Of a stretch of DNA of 64,000 bases, positions 34,267 through 44,751 are shown one piece after another. The notes under the pieces are model-generated. The model did no database searches and was not told the origin of the DNA. It saw nothing but the letters and a program-made list of their open reading frames with translations. Source of the stretch: Brucella thiophenivorans (lineage in GTDB: Bacteria > Pseudomonadota > Alphaproteobacteria > Rhizobiales > Rhizobiaceae). Positions within the stretch are counted from its first letter, which is position 1; each line of letters starts with the position of its first letter. Position numbers and translations under genes: made by a program. Where the stretch lies: the NCBI RefSeq assembly GCF_002252445.1, contig NZ_NNRJ01000015.1, positions 615,618 to 679,617 on the forward strand, given 5' to 3'.

Positions 34267-35457
34267 GTGAGTTCAGAAGAAAAGCCCGGAACCAATCCTG
34301 CAGAACTGCAGCCGCAGGCAGCAGTAGGAACCGAGCAAGCAGCGGCAAACAAGCCTTTTGTGCCAAAATCTGCTTCAGAAGCGCTGCGTCCTGAACCGGG
34401 CACACCCCCACCGCGTAAACGCTCGCGCCATGCACGCAGCCAGATCGTCGTCTTCATGAATTTCATGCTTTCGCTGATCGTTTTGGTTTTGCTCGGTGCG
34501 TCTGCATTGTTTTATTTCGGCAAGGTTCAGTTTGATTCTAAGGGCCCTTTGACAGCAGAAACGACCTTTCTTGTGAAGCGCGGGGCCGGTGTTTCGGAAG
34601 TCTCCAACAGTCTCGAAAACCGTGAAATCGTTAGTGACGCCCGTGTTTTCCGTTACGGTATGCGAGCATACGGCCATGAAAATGATTTGAAAGCTGGCGA
34701 ATATGCCATTCCGGCTGGTTCGACCATGCGCGATGTGATGAATATTCTCATCAGCGGCAAGTCGATCATGTATCCGCTGACAATTCCTGAAGGCCTGACT
34801 GTCAAACAGGTGTTCGACCGTATTTCCGCTGATCCAACATTGATCGGCGAGATGCCAAAGGATATGCCTGCGGAAGGTGGTCTGTTTACAGATACGCTCA
34901 ATTTTACACGTGGTACGTCGCGTGAAGAAATCATCGGTCGCATGGTCGCTTCTCAGCAGAAGCTGATTGACGATACATGGGCAAAGCGCCGTGCTGATCT
35001 GCCGGTCAAGGACAAGAATGAGTTCGTGACGCTTGCTTCTATCGTCGAGAAAGAAACAGGCATTGCTTCGGAACGTCCGCATGTGGCTTCGGTTTTCGTG
35101 AACCGCCTCAATAAGGGTATGCGCATCCAGTCCGATCCGACCATCATTTATGGTCTGTTCGGTGGTGCAGGTAAACCTTCCGACCGCCCAATCTTCAAGT
35201 CGGACATCGAAAAGCCAACGCCATACAACACGTATGTGATCAATGGCTTGCCGCCGACACCAATTGCCAATCCGGGTCGCGCAGCGCTGGAGGCGGTTGC
35301 AAATCCGCTGGATACGGAAGACCTTTACTTCGTGGCCGATGGTACGGGTGGTCACGTCTTTGCCAAAACCTTGCAGGAACACAATGCCAATGTGCGCAAA
35401 TGGCGTGCTATTGAGCAGGAACGAGGCCAGCAACAACAAGAGAATACCGCTCAGTAA
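34267..35457 (+). CDS. mltG: Endolytic transglycosylase MltG
   Basis: About 396 residues. A Pro/Ala/Glu-rich cytoplasmic N-terminus of about 60 residues leads to one membrane segment (FMNFMLSLIVLVLLGASALFYF) and a periplasmic YceG domain. The catalytic region is ASIVEKETGIASERP, with E261 and E263 as candidate acids, followed by QSDPTIIYG and YNTYVINGLPPTPIANPG. MltG cuts nascent glycan strands and may set their length. GTG 34267, preceded by GAGGTGATGGA, is the likely start. Confidence 0.93.
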   Translation: MSSEEKPGTNPAELQPQAAVGTEQAAANKPFVPKSASEALRPEPGTPPPRKRSRHARSQIVVFMNFMLSLIVLVLLGASALFYFGKVQFDSKGPLTAETTFLVKRGAGVSEVSNSLENREIVSDARVFRYGMRAYGHENDLKAGEYAIPAGSTMRDVMNILISGKSIMYPLTIPEGLTVKQVFDRISADPTLIGEMPKDMPAEGGLFTDTLNFTRGTSREEIIGRMVASQQKLIDDTWAKRRADLPVKDKNEFVTLASIVEKETGIASERPHVASVFVNRLNKGMRIQSDPTIIYGLFGGAGKPSDRPIFKSDIEKPTPYNTYVINGLPPTPIANPGRAALEAVANPLDTEDLYFVADGTGGHVFAKTLQEHNANVRKWRAIEQERGQQQQENTAQ

Positions 35458-35499
35458 TAAGCAGTTTCTGAATTCTGCAATGCCGAAAAGGATTGAAAC

Positions 35500-36399
35500 A
35501 TGGCGCTCCAGAGTATGACAGGGTTTGCGCGCCATGCGATGCAGTATGGTGCGGCTGACAGTGAAGCACGCATTGTCTGGGAAGTCCGCTCAGTCAATGG
35601 CAAGGGTCTGGATTTGCGGCTGCGCCTGCCGCAGGGACTGGAGGGTGCTGAACATGCGGTTCGCTCGCTTCTGGCGCGCTATTTTTCACGCGGAAATTTT
35701 CAGGCAAGCGTTACGGTTGAGCGCACGGAAGCGCAGGCGGGCTTCACGATCAATCAGGCCATGCTGGATGAAGTGCTCAGACTAGGTGCTGAACTACAGG
35801 CAAGGCACGGCCTTGCGCCTGCAAGCGTTGATGGCATTCTCTCGTTGCGTGGAATCATTGATCAAACGCAGGTGAGCGAAGACGACAATGCACGCGCCGG
35901 ACTTGAGGCCGCGGTCATTGCCGCCTTTGAAGGTGCGTTGAAGGCCATTGCCGAGGCACGCACCCATGAAGGCCAATCACTTTTCACGATCCTTTCCGGC
36001 CATGTCGACATGATTGAGCGCCTGACATTGGACGCACGAAACGATACGTCGCGCAGTGTAGAGGCCATTCGCACGAAGCTTGAGCATCAGGTGGCATTGC
36101 TAATGGATACAGGGCGCGATCTCGACGAGGTGCGGCTTTATCAGGAAGCAGCATTTCTCGCGACTAAGGCGGACATTCAGGAAGAGGTTGACCGGCTGCA
36201 AACCCACGTGGCATCTGCGCGTAAATTGCTTGCCGATGGCGGCCCTATCGGACGCAAGCTTGATTTTCTTTCACAGGAATTTAATCGCGAAGCGAATACG
36301 CTTTGTTCAAAATCGAACGCAGCATCGATCACGGCAATCGGCCTTGAGCTGAAAGCAGTCGTCGATCAGTTTCGCGAACAGGTACAGAATCTGGAGTAA
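35500..36399 (+). CDS. yicC: YicC family endoribonuclease
   Basis: A 299-residue protein with the family ends MALQSMTGFARH and EANTLCSKSNAASITAIGLELKAVVDQFREQVQNLE; the middle contains WEVRSVNGKGLDLRLRLP. YicC proteins are recently described endoribonucleases that affect small RNA stability. The gene lies between mltG and gmk, an order found across alphaproteobacteria, and gmk begins 6 bases after it. Confidence 0.92.
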   Translation: MALQSMTGFARHAMQYGAADSEARIVWEVRSVNGKGLDLRLRLPQGLEGAEHAVRSLLARYFSRGNFQASVTVERTEAQAGFTINQAMLDEVLRLGAELQARHGLAPASVDGILSLRGIIDQTQVSEDDNARAGLEAAVIAAFEGALKAIAEARTHEGQSLFTILSGHVDMIERLTLDARNDTSRSVEAIRTKLEHQVALLMDTGRDLDEVRLYQEAAFLATKADIQEEVDRLQTHVASARKLLADGGPIGRKLDFLSQEFNREANTLCSKSNAASITAIGLELKAVVDQFREQVQNLE

Positions 36400-36405
36400 C
36401 GAAAA

Positions 36406-37068
36406 ATGGCCATCTCTTCGGTCGAACATGGCATTGCACGCCGCGGTCTCATGGTGGTGATTTCATCACCATCAGGTGCTGGCAAATCGACAATTGCGCG
36501 GCAATTGCTCAGCGATGCGGATATGGACCTTTCACTCTCCGTTTCCGTGACCACGCGTGAACGCCGCCCAAGCGAAATTGAAGGTGTTCATTATCATTTC
36601 ATCACCAAACGCGAGTTTGAACGTCGTCGCGACAATGACGAGCTGATCGAATGGGCGGAAGTGCACGGCAATTTCTATGGCACGCTGCGCCAGACCGCTG
36701 AAGAAGCACTGGCCGACGGCAAGGATATGCTGTTCGACATCGACTGGCAGGGTGCCGAGCAATTGCAGGCCAAAATGCCTGCCGATGTGGTGTCGATCTT
36801 TATTTTGCCGCCAACCATGCGTGAGCTGCAGAACCGTCTCAACCGTCGCGCGGAAGATACAGCGGATGTGATCGAAACCCGGTTACAGAATGCGCGTTTT
36901 GAAATTCAGAAATGGTCGAAATACGACTATATAGTCATCAATGAAGACCTCCAGCGCTCTTATGCAGGTATTAAAGGTATCATCATCGCCGAGCGTCTGC
37001 GCCGTGATCGCCGTCCGGGACTTTTTGAATTTGTTGAAGGGCTTCTCGAGGAGAATCCGGAAATCTGA
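36406..37068 (+). CDS. gmk: Guanylate kinase
   Basis: A 220-residue enzyme that phosphorylates GMP to GDP. P-loop [19 protein letters not shown]-binding [17 protein letters not shown] and [18 protein letters not shown] segment, and [11 protein letters not shown] are all present. The start is 6 bases after yicC with CTGGAGTAACG upstream, so the genes are cotranscribed. Length is normal. Confidence 0.96.
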   Translation: MAISSVEHGIARRGLMVVISSPSGAGKSTIARQLLSDADMDLSLSVSVTTRERRPSEIEGVHYHFITKREFERRRDNDELIEWAEVHGNFYGTLRQTAEEALADGKDMLFDIDWQGAEQLQAKMPADVVSIFILPPTMRELQNRLNRRAEDTADVIETRLQNARFEIQKWSKYDYIVINEDLQRSYAGIKGIIIAERLRRDRRPGLFEFVEGLLEENPEI

Positions 37069-37097
37069 CACGGATCAAAGCGCGGGGAGGGTGTAGC

Positions 37098-37850
37098 GTG
37101 AGACCAGTTGTTATCGTTACTGGCGGCGGCAGAGGCATTGGCGCTGCCACCGCAATTCTGTTTGCCCGCGAAGGTTATAACGTCTGCATCAGCTATGTGA
37201 GCGATGCAGACGCAGCGAATGAAACCATCAAAACCTGCGAAAGTTTCGGCGCTAAAGCAATTGCTGTGCGCAGCGATGTAGCCAACCGGTTGGACGTTGT
37301 AGGCCTATTTACCACCTGCGACAGAGAGCTTGGCGCGCCGCAATGCCTTATCAACAATGCAGGCGTAATAGGACAAGCCGCGCGCATTGCGGGGCTTTCC
37401 GAAGAAGCGCTCGAACAAACATTTAAAACAAATGTTTTTGGCCTGCTCCATTGCACGCAAGAAGCTACCCGTCGCATGTCCACCGCAAATGCTGGTATAG
37501 GCGGCACGATCATCAATATCTCATCGGTGGCTGCGGTTCTGGGAAGTCCGGGAGAGTACGTGCACTACGCCGCATCAAAAGCTGCGGTTGAAACCATCTC
37601 TATCGGCGCGGGAAAAGAGCTGGCATCCGAAGGCATCCGCGTGAACGCCATTCGTGTCGGCACAACCAATACATCTATTCATTCATCGAGTGGTAATCCG
37701 GATCGACCCGCAAAAATCGCCGCTATGACACCAATGGGGCGTATCGCCGAACCGGAAGACATTGCACAAACCGCGCTCTGGCTTGCTTCCGATAAATCAG
37801 GATTTGTGACTGGCACGGTGATTACGGTTGCCGGTGGGCTGAGTGCTTGA
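37098..37850 (+). CDS. SDR family NAD(P)-dependent oxidoreductase
   Basis: A 250-residue classical SDR: VTGGGRGIGAATAILFAREG at the N-terminus, NNAGVIGQAARI, the catalytic tyrosine and lysine in HYAASKAAVETI, and the C-terminal SGFVTGTVITVAGG. The start is GTG 37098 with GGGGAGGGTG just upstream. It lies 30 bases after gmk and could be cotranscribed. The substrate is unknown; it is less G+C-biased in its codons than gmk, but only slightly. Confidence 0.88.
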   Translation: MRPVVIVTGGGRGIGAATAILFAREGYNVCISYVSDADAANETIKTCESFGAKAIAVRSDVANRLDVVGLFTTCDRELGAPQCLINNAGVIGQAARIAGLSEEALEQTFKTNVFGLLHCTQEATRRMSTANAGIGGTIINISSVAAVLGSPGEYVHYAASKAAVETISIGAGKELASEGIRVNAIRVGTTNTSIHSSSGNPDRPAKIAAMTPMGRIAEPEDIAQTALWLASDKSGFVTGTVITVAGGLSA

Positions 37851-37887
37851 TGGAAATAGCGATCAACGGGTAAATGTAGGAAAAGGA

Positions 37888-38178
37888 TCAGACAAGCCTG
37901 ATCTTCACCCGATCTGTATCTGCTACCAATTGCCGAAATGCTTTCAGAAATGGCTTGCCCCCGCGCGTTTTCAGGTCGCTCAATGCGTCTGCATTTTTGA
38001 ATATAAGCTCGCATTCGCCGGGCCATCCGGGGCCGCACCATTGCACGCCATCCCAAAATGAATCGAGCGTATAGCCAAAGGATTCTGGGTCAGATACAGG
38101 CACGGTGTCGAGATAGCGTTGCCAGAGTTCGTTGGGGGACTTTATGCCGGCGCAGTCAATTTCATAGATTGGTGGCAT
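37888..38178 (-). CDS. Barstar family protein (orphan ribonuclease inhibitor-like)
   Basis: A 96-residue protein with the barstar pattern: N-terminal YEIDCAGIKSPNELWQRYLD, then FGYTLDSFWDGVQWCGPGWP and a C-terminal strand VKIRLV. Barstars bind and block barnase-type ribonucleases. No barnase-like gene is visible in the window, so its partner, if any, is elsewhere or absent. ATG 38178 overlaps the TGA of the 48-residue membrane peptide gene (TGATG), so the two are coupled. Confidence 0.85.
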   Translation of the reverse strand: MPPIYEIDCAGIKSPNELWQRYLDTVPVSDPESFGYTLDSFWDGVQWCGPGWPGECELIFKNADALSDLKTRGGKPFLKAFRQLVADTDRVKIRLV

Positions 38179-38324
38179 CAATCAACCAGAATGAGGATCG
38201 CATCCACCACCGCCAGCGTGAAGAGTAGGGCGATCATGGTCGCCGCGGCTATCACCATCAGGCGTTTTTGTCGTGAGCGCTTTTCGGGCTGCTTACCGCT
38301 CCAGTCATAAGGTGTTTCCGGCAT
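38178..38324 (-). CDS. 48-residue single-pass membrane peptide
   Basis: ATG 38324 to TGA 38178. The product has a polar, basic first half (DWSGKQPEKRSRQKRL) and one hydrophobic segment (MVIAAATMIALLFTLAVVDAILILV), so the N-terminus should be cytoplasmic. I recognise no family. It overlaps the barstar-like gene by one base and probably shares its transcript. A small membrane partner for barstar would be unusual; simple cotranscription is as likely. Confidence 0.6.
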   Translation of the reverse strand: MPETPYDWSGKQPEKRSRQKRLMVIAAATMIALLFTLAVVDAILILVD

Positions 38325-38344
38325 TAACTGCTCCAGTTTGAGTG

Positions 38345-38699
38345 TTATAAGCTCTGGATTGTGATACGATTGCCCTCACTATCCATGATTTCAGCGACAA
38401 AGCCACCGTCATTGATTGGTGTCTTGGGAAACAGCACTTGGCTTCCAAGTTCGATTGCCGTTTCGACAACATCATCGATATTGGCAACCTGAAAGTAAAG
38501 AATAGCCCCGTTGACAGTGGGTATATAGACCTCGCCCTGTACCAGTGCGCCGCTCGCGCCATGTTTTCCTTCTTCAAAAGGAAAATATGCCATAGATTTC
38601 GATAATCTCGCCGAAGGTGACGCCAAATATCTTTTCATAGAAAGCGATGGCGAGATGAATATCCGTTACAGGAGTTTCAACATGGACGATGATGTTCAT
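38345..38699 (-). pseudogene. VOC family (glyoxalase-like) gene broken by a frameshift
   Basis: The N-terminal part from ATG 38699 reads MNIIVHVETPVTDI, then AIAFYEKIFGVTFGE, typical of VOC proteins, and runs into a TGA at 38574. The C-terminal part continues in another frame from MAYFPFEEGKHGASGALVQG to GNRITIQSL. Together they would make a normal protein of about 118 residues; the shift lies close to 38600 and needs a net change of one extra or two missing bases. Either a real mutation or a sequencing error fits. The ATG overlaps the stop of the upstream gene (ATGA). Confidence 0.75.
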
Positions 38700-39271
38700 G
38701 AGGTTGCGGCATCAGGTTGAATTGGTATTTCACTGGCATTTTTGATTGAGCGGAGAATACGGTTTCGGATTATGCCACTGACTGGGCGGATCAGGTACCA
38801 GTATGGCAGGAAACGCAGATGGCTTTTGCGATCCGGGCAGAAAATCCGCGTTTCTGTGATAAGTAGCGTGTTGCAGCTTTGCTCTGTAACTGTGAAGGCG
38901 AGCGCCAGCTTCGCAATGCCTGCCGTATTGAAGGCGAGATAGTCTTGCGCGCTTTCCAATTTGTTGATGCCAAAGTCGGCTTTCCAGAATTGCCCTACCA
39001 GACCGTAGACCACCCCTTGACCGGGCTTATGTTCCAGTAACGTGAATTCGTGCAGTCCGAACGGTGGCGCAACGCTGGCTTTTCGCCCACGAAACCGTGC
39101 GGCGGCGCGCATAGGTATTTCACGCAACGCAATCATGTTGCGAAAGAAGATGTCCGTCTCAGGCCGGTATGCAATTGCTGCCTGTAATGCCGCCTCGGGA
39201 GCGGCGGTTACATCGCAGCTATGCTTTTCACTAAAGCCATATTCAGGCAAGTACTTGTCGATTATCTGCAC
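38696..39271 (-). CDS. Conserved hypothetical protein, possible SRPBCC-like fold
   Basis: A 191-residue protein I do not recognise with confidence. It has a central alternation of strands (FTLLEHKPGQGVVYGLVGQFWK, KLALAFTVTEQSCNTLLITETRI) and a basic C-terminal amphipathic helix (YWYLIRPVSGIIRNRILRSIKNAS), which together suggest a START/SRPBCC-type ligand-binding fold. No signal peptide is seen. Its TGA overlaps the ATG of the broken VOC gene by ATGA, so the two formed a coupled pair. It lies 19 bases from the tldD stop, in the same direction. Confidence 0.6.
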   Translation of the reverse strand: MQIIDKYLPEYGFSEKHSCDVTAAPEAALQAAIAYRPETDIFFRNMIALREIPMRAAARFRGRKASVAPPFGLHEFTLLEHKPGQGVVYGLVGQFWKADFGINKLESAQDYLAFNTAGIAKLALAFTVTEQSCNTLLITETRIFCPDRKSHLRFLPYWYLIRPVSGIIRNRILRSIKNASEIPIQPDAATS

Positions 39272-39289
39272 GAGGCACCCTGAATTGGC

Positions 39290-40702
39290 TTAAATGGCTG
39301 TGCCGCCGACAGTCACCTGATCCATGCGCAGGTGGGGCTGGCCGACGCCGACTGGTACCCATTGGCCACCCTTTCCGCAACTGCCACCACCGAGGTTCAG
39401 TTGCAAATCGTTGCCGATCATAGAAATGCGCTGCATGGCGTCCGGGCCATTACCGATCAGCATCGCGCCCTTAATCGGCGCGCCGATCTTGCCGTCTTCG
39501 ATCATATAGGCTTCCGTACAACCGAACACGAACTTGCCGGAAGTGATGTCCACCTGACCGCCACCAAAGGAAACGGCATATATTCCCTTTTTCATGGAGG
39601 CGATTATCTCTTCCGGCGTTTTGTCACCAGAAAGCATATAGGTGTTGGTCATGCGTGGCATGGGCGCGTGTGCATAAGATTCGCGGCGACCATTGCCAGT
39701 CGCTTCCATACCCATCAGCCGCGCATTCTGCCGGTCCTGCATGTAATTGACGAGCTTGCCATCTTCAATCAGCACTGTGCGATTGGTCGGCGTGCCTTCA
39801 TCATCGATAGTGAGGGAGCCGCGACGTTCCGCGATCGTGCCGTCATCAACAACGGTGACGCCTTTCGAGGCAACCTGCTGTCCAAGCAAGCCGGAAAAGG
39901 CCGAAGTCTTCTTGCGATTGAAATCGCCTTCAAGTCCATGGCCGACAGCTTCATGTAGCATTACACCTGGCCAGCCACAGCCCAGCACTATATCATAGGT
40001 TCCAGCCGGAGCAGGAATGGCTTCTAGATTAACCAATGCCTGGCGCAACGCTTCATCGGCCACATTCTGCCAGCTTTCGGTTGTGATGAAATCGCCAAAG
40101 CCCTTACGTCCGCCAAGTGTGTAAGCTCCCGATTCTTGTCGGTCGCCACCGCCAGCAACGACGGAAATACTCAGTTCCACCATCGGCCGAATATCGCGCA
40201 CAAAATGGCCATCAGCACGCAGAATTTCCACCTGCTGCCATGATCCGGCGATTGAAATAGATACCTGCCGCACTTTTGGGTCTTTTGCACGCAAATAAGC
40301 GTCTATTTTTTGCAAAAGCTGAACTTTGGCATCAAATGTTGGCGAACCGATTGGGTTCTCATCAGTATAAAGTTGACGGTTGGTGCCAGCGGGTGCCGCC
40401 GCATAGCTGCCGCTACTCCCGCTTAGTGTGGCAGAAACGGCGTCGGATGCGCGTTTGAGGGCTGCAACGGACATGTCGCCTGCATGAGCATAGCCGATAG
40501 CTTCTCCCGCTACAGCGCGTAGACCAAAGCCCTGATCCTGATTGAATGAGCCGGTCTTGAGGCGTCCATTGTCAAAAAGAAGCGTTTCCGCCTCGCGATA
40601 CTCCATGAAGAGTTCGCCATCGTCACTGCCTTTCAGGCTTTGCGAAACAAGGCGTTCAATATCGTCGCGGTTGGCATCAAAACTATCAATCAGGCTCTTC
40701 AT
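39290..40702 (-). CDS. tldD: Metalloprotease TldD
   Basis: A 470-residue subunit of the TldD/TldE (PmbA) protease, which trims ribosomally made peptides and unfolded proteins. The metal site is HEAVGHGLEGDFNRK (HExxxH), followed by GCTEAYMIEDGKIG and IGNDLQLNLGGGSCGKGGQ. ATG 40702 has AGGAT upstream and gives the usual start (MKSLIDSFD); the frame is open 10 codons further. The partner gene pmbA is not in the window. Confidence 0.95.
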   Translation of the reverse strand: MKSLIDSFDANRDDIERLVSQSLKGSDDGELFMEYREAETLLFDNGRLKTGSFNQDQGFGLRAVAGEAIGYAHAGDMSVAALKRASDAVSATLSGSSGSYAAAPAGTNRQLYTDENPIGSPTFDAKVQLLQKIDAYLRAKDPKVRQVSISIAGSWQQVEILRADGHFVRDIRPMVELSISVVAGGGDRQESGAYTLGGRKGFGDFITTESWQNVADEALRQALVNLEAIPAPAGTYDIVLGCGWPGVMLHEAVGHGLEGDFNRKKTSAFSGLLGQQVASKGVTVVDDGTIAERRGSLTIDDEGTPTNRTVLIEDGKLVNYMQDRQNARLMGMEATGNGRRESYAHAPMPRMTNTYMLSGDKTPEEIIASMKKGIYAVSFGGGQVDITSGKFVFGCTEAYMIEDGKIGAPIKGAMLIGNGPDAMQRISMIGNDLQLNLGGGSCGKGGQWVPVGVGQPHLRMDQVTVGGTAI

Positions 40703-40822
40703 AAAATAAATCCTGCGGCATGTGTCTGCCACAGGATGTAAGCGCTAAATTGGTCGAGAACAACCTAATCAATCAGCGAGGCTTGTGATTCAGGGTATAT
40801 CGAGCCGAAAATGGTGATTTTC

Positions 40823-40872
40823 GAGAACCGGAGCGCAGTATAATTAAAGGTACATGAGCGCCGGAATCGCAG
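40823..40872. repeat. Unidentified intergenic repeat-like element
   Basis: Between tldD and the IalB gene, GAGAACCGGAGCGCAG (40823-40838) recurs as GAGCGCCGGAATCGCAG (40856-40872), and GCGCAG...GTAC...GAGCGC can pair across the middle. The compact, partly symmetrical layout resembles rhizobial intergenic elements, but only one example is in the window. Confidence 0.35.
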
Positions 40873-40905
40873 AAAAGCGCTATTTGCAGGCCGCTAGAGC
40901 GTGAA

Positions 40906-41532
40906 TCAGGGGAGAGCGTCGAAGCCTTCACCGAAGCCCTTCAAATCCACTGGAATGCCAACGCCTTCTTCTGGTGTCTGGAAGACAATGAAGGTTGCAG
41001 ACTTGCCATTGCGGAATGTGTTGAGCAACTCATCTTCGAGAATGACTTCTGCATAGCAGCCGTCTTCGAAGCAGCGCACGAAATAAGCGCGGCCAATATC
41101 CTTGCCATCAACATTCAGGCCGAGACCGTTTGGCAGCAATACGCCGAGCGGTGCCAGAACGCGCAAAATGCGCGCCTTGTTGTCAGCCGTCTTAAGTACA
41201 ACGACGGAAAGCCCGAGCTCAGGACGCTTGGCGGCAACCACATTTTGAATGAGCGCGCATTGTTCGGTTTTGGCGCCAGCTGGTGTGTCACACAGGATTG
41301 CCCATGCGCCATGCTGCGACTTGAGCGTACCGCTTTGCTGCTGTGGGGTGGCAGGCGACTGCGGCTGCGCAGCAGGGGCCTGTGCGGGAGCTTGTGTTGG
41401 CGCTGTAAGCTGCGCGGGTGTTTCCTGCGCGCTCAATGGCATTGTTGCGACTGCCAATGTCATCGCCACGCCCGTTGCAAGGGTGGCAAAACGTGCGAAA
41501 GTTGAGCAGCGGGCGGATGTGCGGAAAACCAT
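40906..41532 (-). CDS. IalB family (invasion-associated locus B) periplasmic protein
   Basis: A 208-residue secreted protein. A signal peptide (to about residue 37, ending LSAQ) is followed by a Pro/Ala/Gln linker, then the IalB domain: WAILCDTPAGAKTEQCALIQ, the GLGLNVDGKDIG region and FVRCFEDGCYAEVIL with a second cysteine pair. Bartonella IalB affects erythrocyte invasion; in soil relatives the family is widespread and the role is unclear. ATG 41532 gives the signal peptide start. Confidence 0.88.
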   Translation of the reverse strand: MVFRTSARCSTFARFATLATGVAMTLAVATMPLSAQETPAQLTAPTQAPAQAPAAQPQSPATPQQQSGTLKSQHGAWAILCDTPAGAKTEQCALIQNVVAAKRPELGLSVVVLKTADNKARILRVLAPLGVLLPNGLGLNVDGKDIGRAYFVRCFEDGCYAEVILEDELLNTFRNGKSATFIVFQTPEEGVGIPVDLKGFGEGFDALP

Positions 41533-41950
41533 GAAATCTCCAGATCGAATCACCAAAGACGTTACCGTGCGAAACTGGCGGTGAAAAGCTATTGTCGCTT
41601 CCGAACCATAATCGCAAAGGTGATGCCGGCTTTGCACCCAGATGCGTCCCAAGATGCGTTGAGGGCAGTTAAATCCATTATCAATCGGCACGTTAACGGA
41701 AACCTCTTGCTAAATCATGGCTTCATTATGGGTTTCTGCGGTTTTTCCCAAGGTTTCGTTAGGTTATGAAGTTTTTCTATATCGTCTGGATGCGGGGCTC
41801 TGACGCAGGGCTTTGCGCAAAAATGCCGCACAGGAACATATTCGCCTTGCTTGCGGTGTGGGGTAAGGTGTGGTTTGAACGCTGACGGGGGATACGGCCG
41901 TCTAAACGTCCGGCGTCCAGCTCGCAAGGGCAAAAAGGGAGAGAGTTCTG
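41533..41950. other. Divergent intergenic region ialB/coxB
   Basis: This 418-base region lies between the divergent IalB gene and coxB and should hold both promoters. GGGAGAG just before 41951 serves coxB. I found no convincing -35/-10 pairs, small gene or repeat copy. Confidence 0.5.
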
Positions 41951-42835
41951 GTGGATAAATTTGTTGCCACAACGAGGGGTGCCGTCGTTGGTGCTTCTGC
42001 TTTGCTGTGGACAAGCGGTGCCGCTCTGGCAGATCAGCCGCGTCCGTGGGAAATGACATTTCAAGCTGCTGCTACGGGCATTGCCGAGCAGATTCATTGG
42101 TTTGAGCGTTATACGCTCTGGTTCATCGTGCCGATTACCTTGCTGGTTCTGGCTCTGTTGTTCTGGTGTGCTTACAAGTTTCGCGCAAGCGCAAATCCTG
42201 AGCCGTCCAAGACCAGCCACAATACGGCAATTGAGGTGATCTGGACGGTAGGTCCGGTGATCATATTGCTTTTCCTGGCGGTGCCATCGTTCCAGCTTTT
42301 GACGGCGCAATATTCGCCGGAAGACCCGCAACTGACGGTCAAAGCGACTGGTTATCAGTGGTATTGGGGTTATGAGTATCAGACTGAAACGCCGGTGAGT
42401 TTTGATTCGCTGATCCTCAAAGAAGGAGAGCGGGCTGCGGCTGGTAAAGAAAATCTCGCAGTCTATCCACGTCTTCTGGCCGTCGACAATGAAGTTGTGG
42501 TGCCTGTCGGAACGACCGTGCGCCTTCTGGTGACGGCTGCCGATGTTATCCATTCATGGACGATTCCGGCTTTTGGCGTGAAGATGGATGCCATTCCCGG
42601 ACGCATCAACGAAGCATGGTTCAAAGCGGACAAGGAAGGCCTTTATTATGGCCAGTGTTCGGAACTGTGTGGCAAGGATCACGCTTACATGCCGATTGCC
42701 GTGCGTGTTGTCTCAGATGAGCAATACAGCACATGGCTGAGCGCAGCGGCGTCTGACCTTCAGGGTGCGAATAAGGCGCTTCAGGCTGAGCTTGAAGGCG
42801 ATGCAAATGATAAAGTAGCTGCGGCGGGTCTATAA
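41951..42835 (+). CDS. coxB: Cytochrome c oxidase subunit II
   Basis: A 294-residue subunit of the aa3-type oxidase. A signal peptide (about 1-27) precedes two membrane segments and a periplasmic cupredoxin domain. The CuA ligands are seen in CSELCGKDHAYMP (C236, C240, H244, M247) with an earlier histidine in VIHSWTIPAFGVK. YQWYWGYEY supplies the aromatic electron entry. The start is GTG 41951. coxA follows after 42 bases; this heads the oxidase cluster. Confidence 0.97.
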   Translation: MDKFVATTRGAVVGASALLWTSGAALADQPRPWEMTFQAAATGIAEQIHWFERYTLWFIVPITLLVLALLFWCAYKFRASANPEPSKTSHNTAIEVIWTVGPVIILLFLAVPSFQLLTAQYSPEDPQLTVKATGYQWYWGYEYQTETPVSFDSLILKEGERAAAGKENLAVYPRLLAVDNEVVVPVGTTVRLLVTAADVIHSWTIPAFGVKMDAIPGRINEAWFKADKEGLYYGQCSELCGKDHAYMPIAVRVVSDEQYSTWLSAAASDLQGANKALQAELEGDANDKVAAAGL

Positions 42836-42859
42836 GACTTCGATACGCAAGACTGTTGA

Positions 42860-44536
<1,677 letters not shown>

Positions 44537-44541
44537 TTGTG

Positions 44542-44572
44542 CTGGGCGAGGTCTTTTTGGGGCTTCGCCCAG
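44542..44572 (+). other. Hairpin between coxA and ctaB
   Basis: A 12-base stem begins CTGGGCGAGG and ends in CTTCGCCCAG, with a T-rich loop, directly after the coxA stop. No T-run follows, so it is more likely a stability or attenuation element than a full terminator. Confidence 0.45.
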
Positions 44573-44751
44573 ATGCATAAACTGTGCTATGTGCAGGCGG
44601 CATTCAGTTCCGCTTGTCATGGTTTGACGGTTGTGAACAGACATCTCATAGAGATGAATGCATTTCCGGGAGGTAGGGTTTGTTGGAATACTGATGTGCG
44701 TTCAGGGCCGAACGCGACATTGGTTCGTTGAATTCGAGGTTGTAAAAGTTA

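Noticed and set aside
34375..35535. 386-codon open frame opposite mltG
   Set aside because: Antisense shadow with His/Arg-rich composition and no domain.
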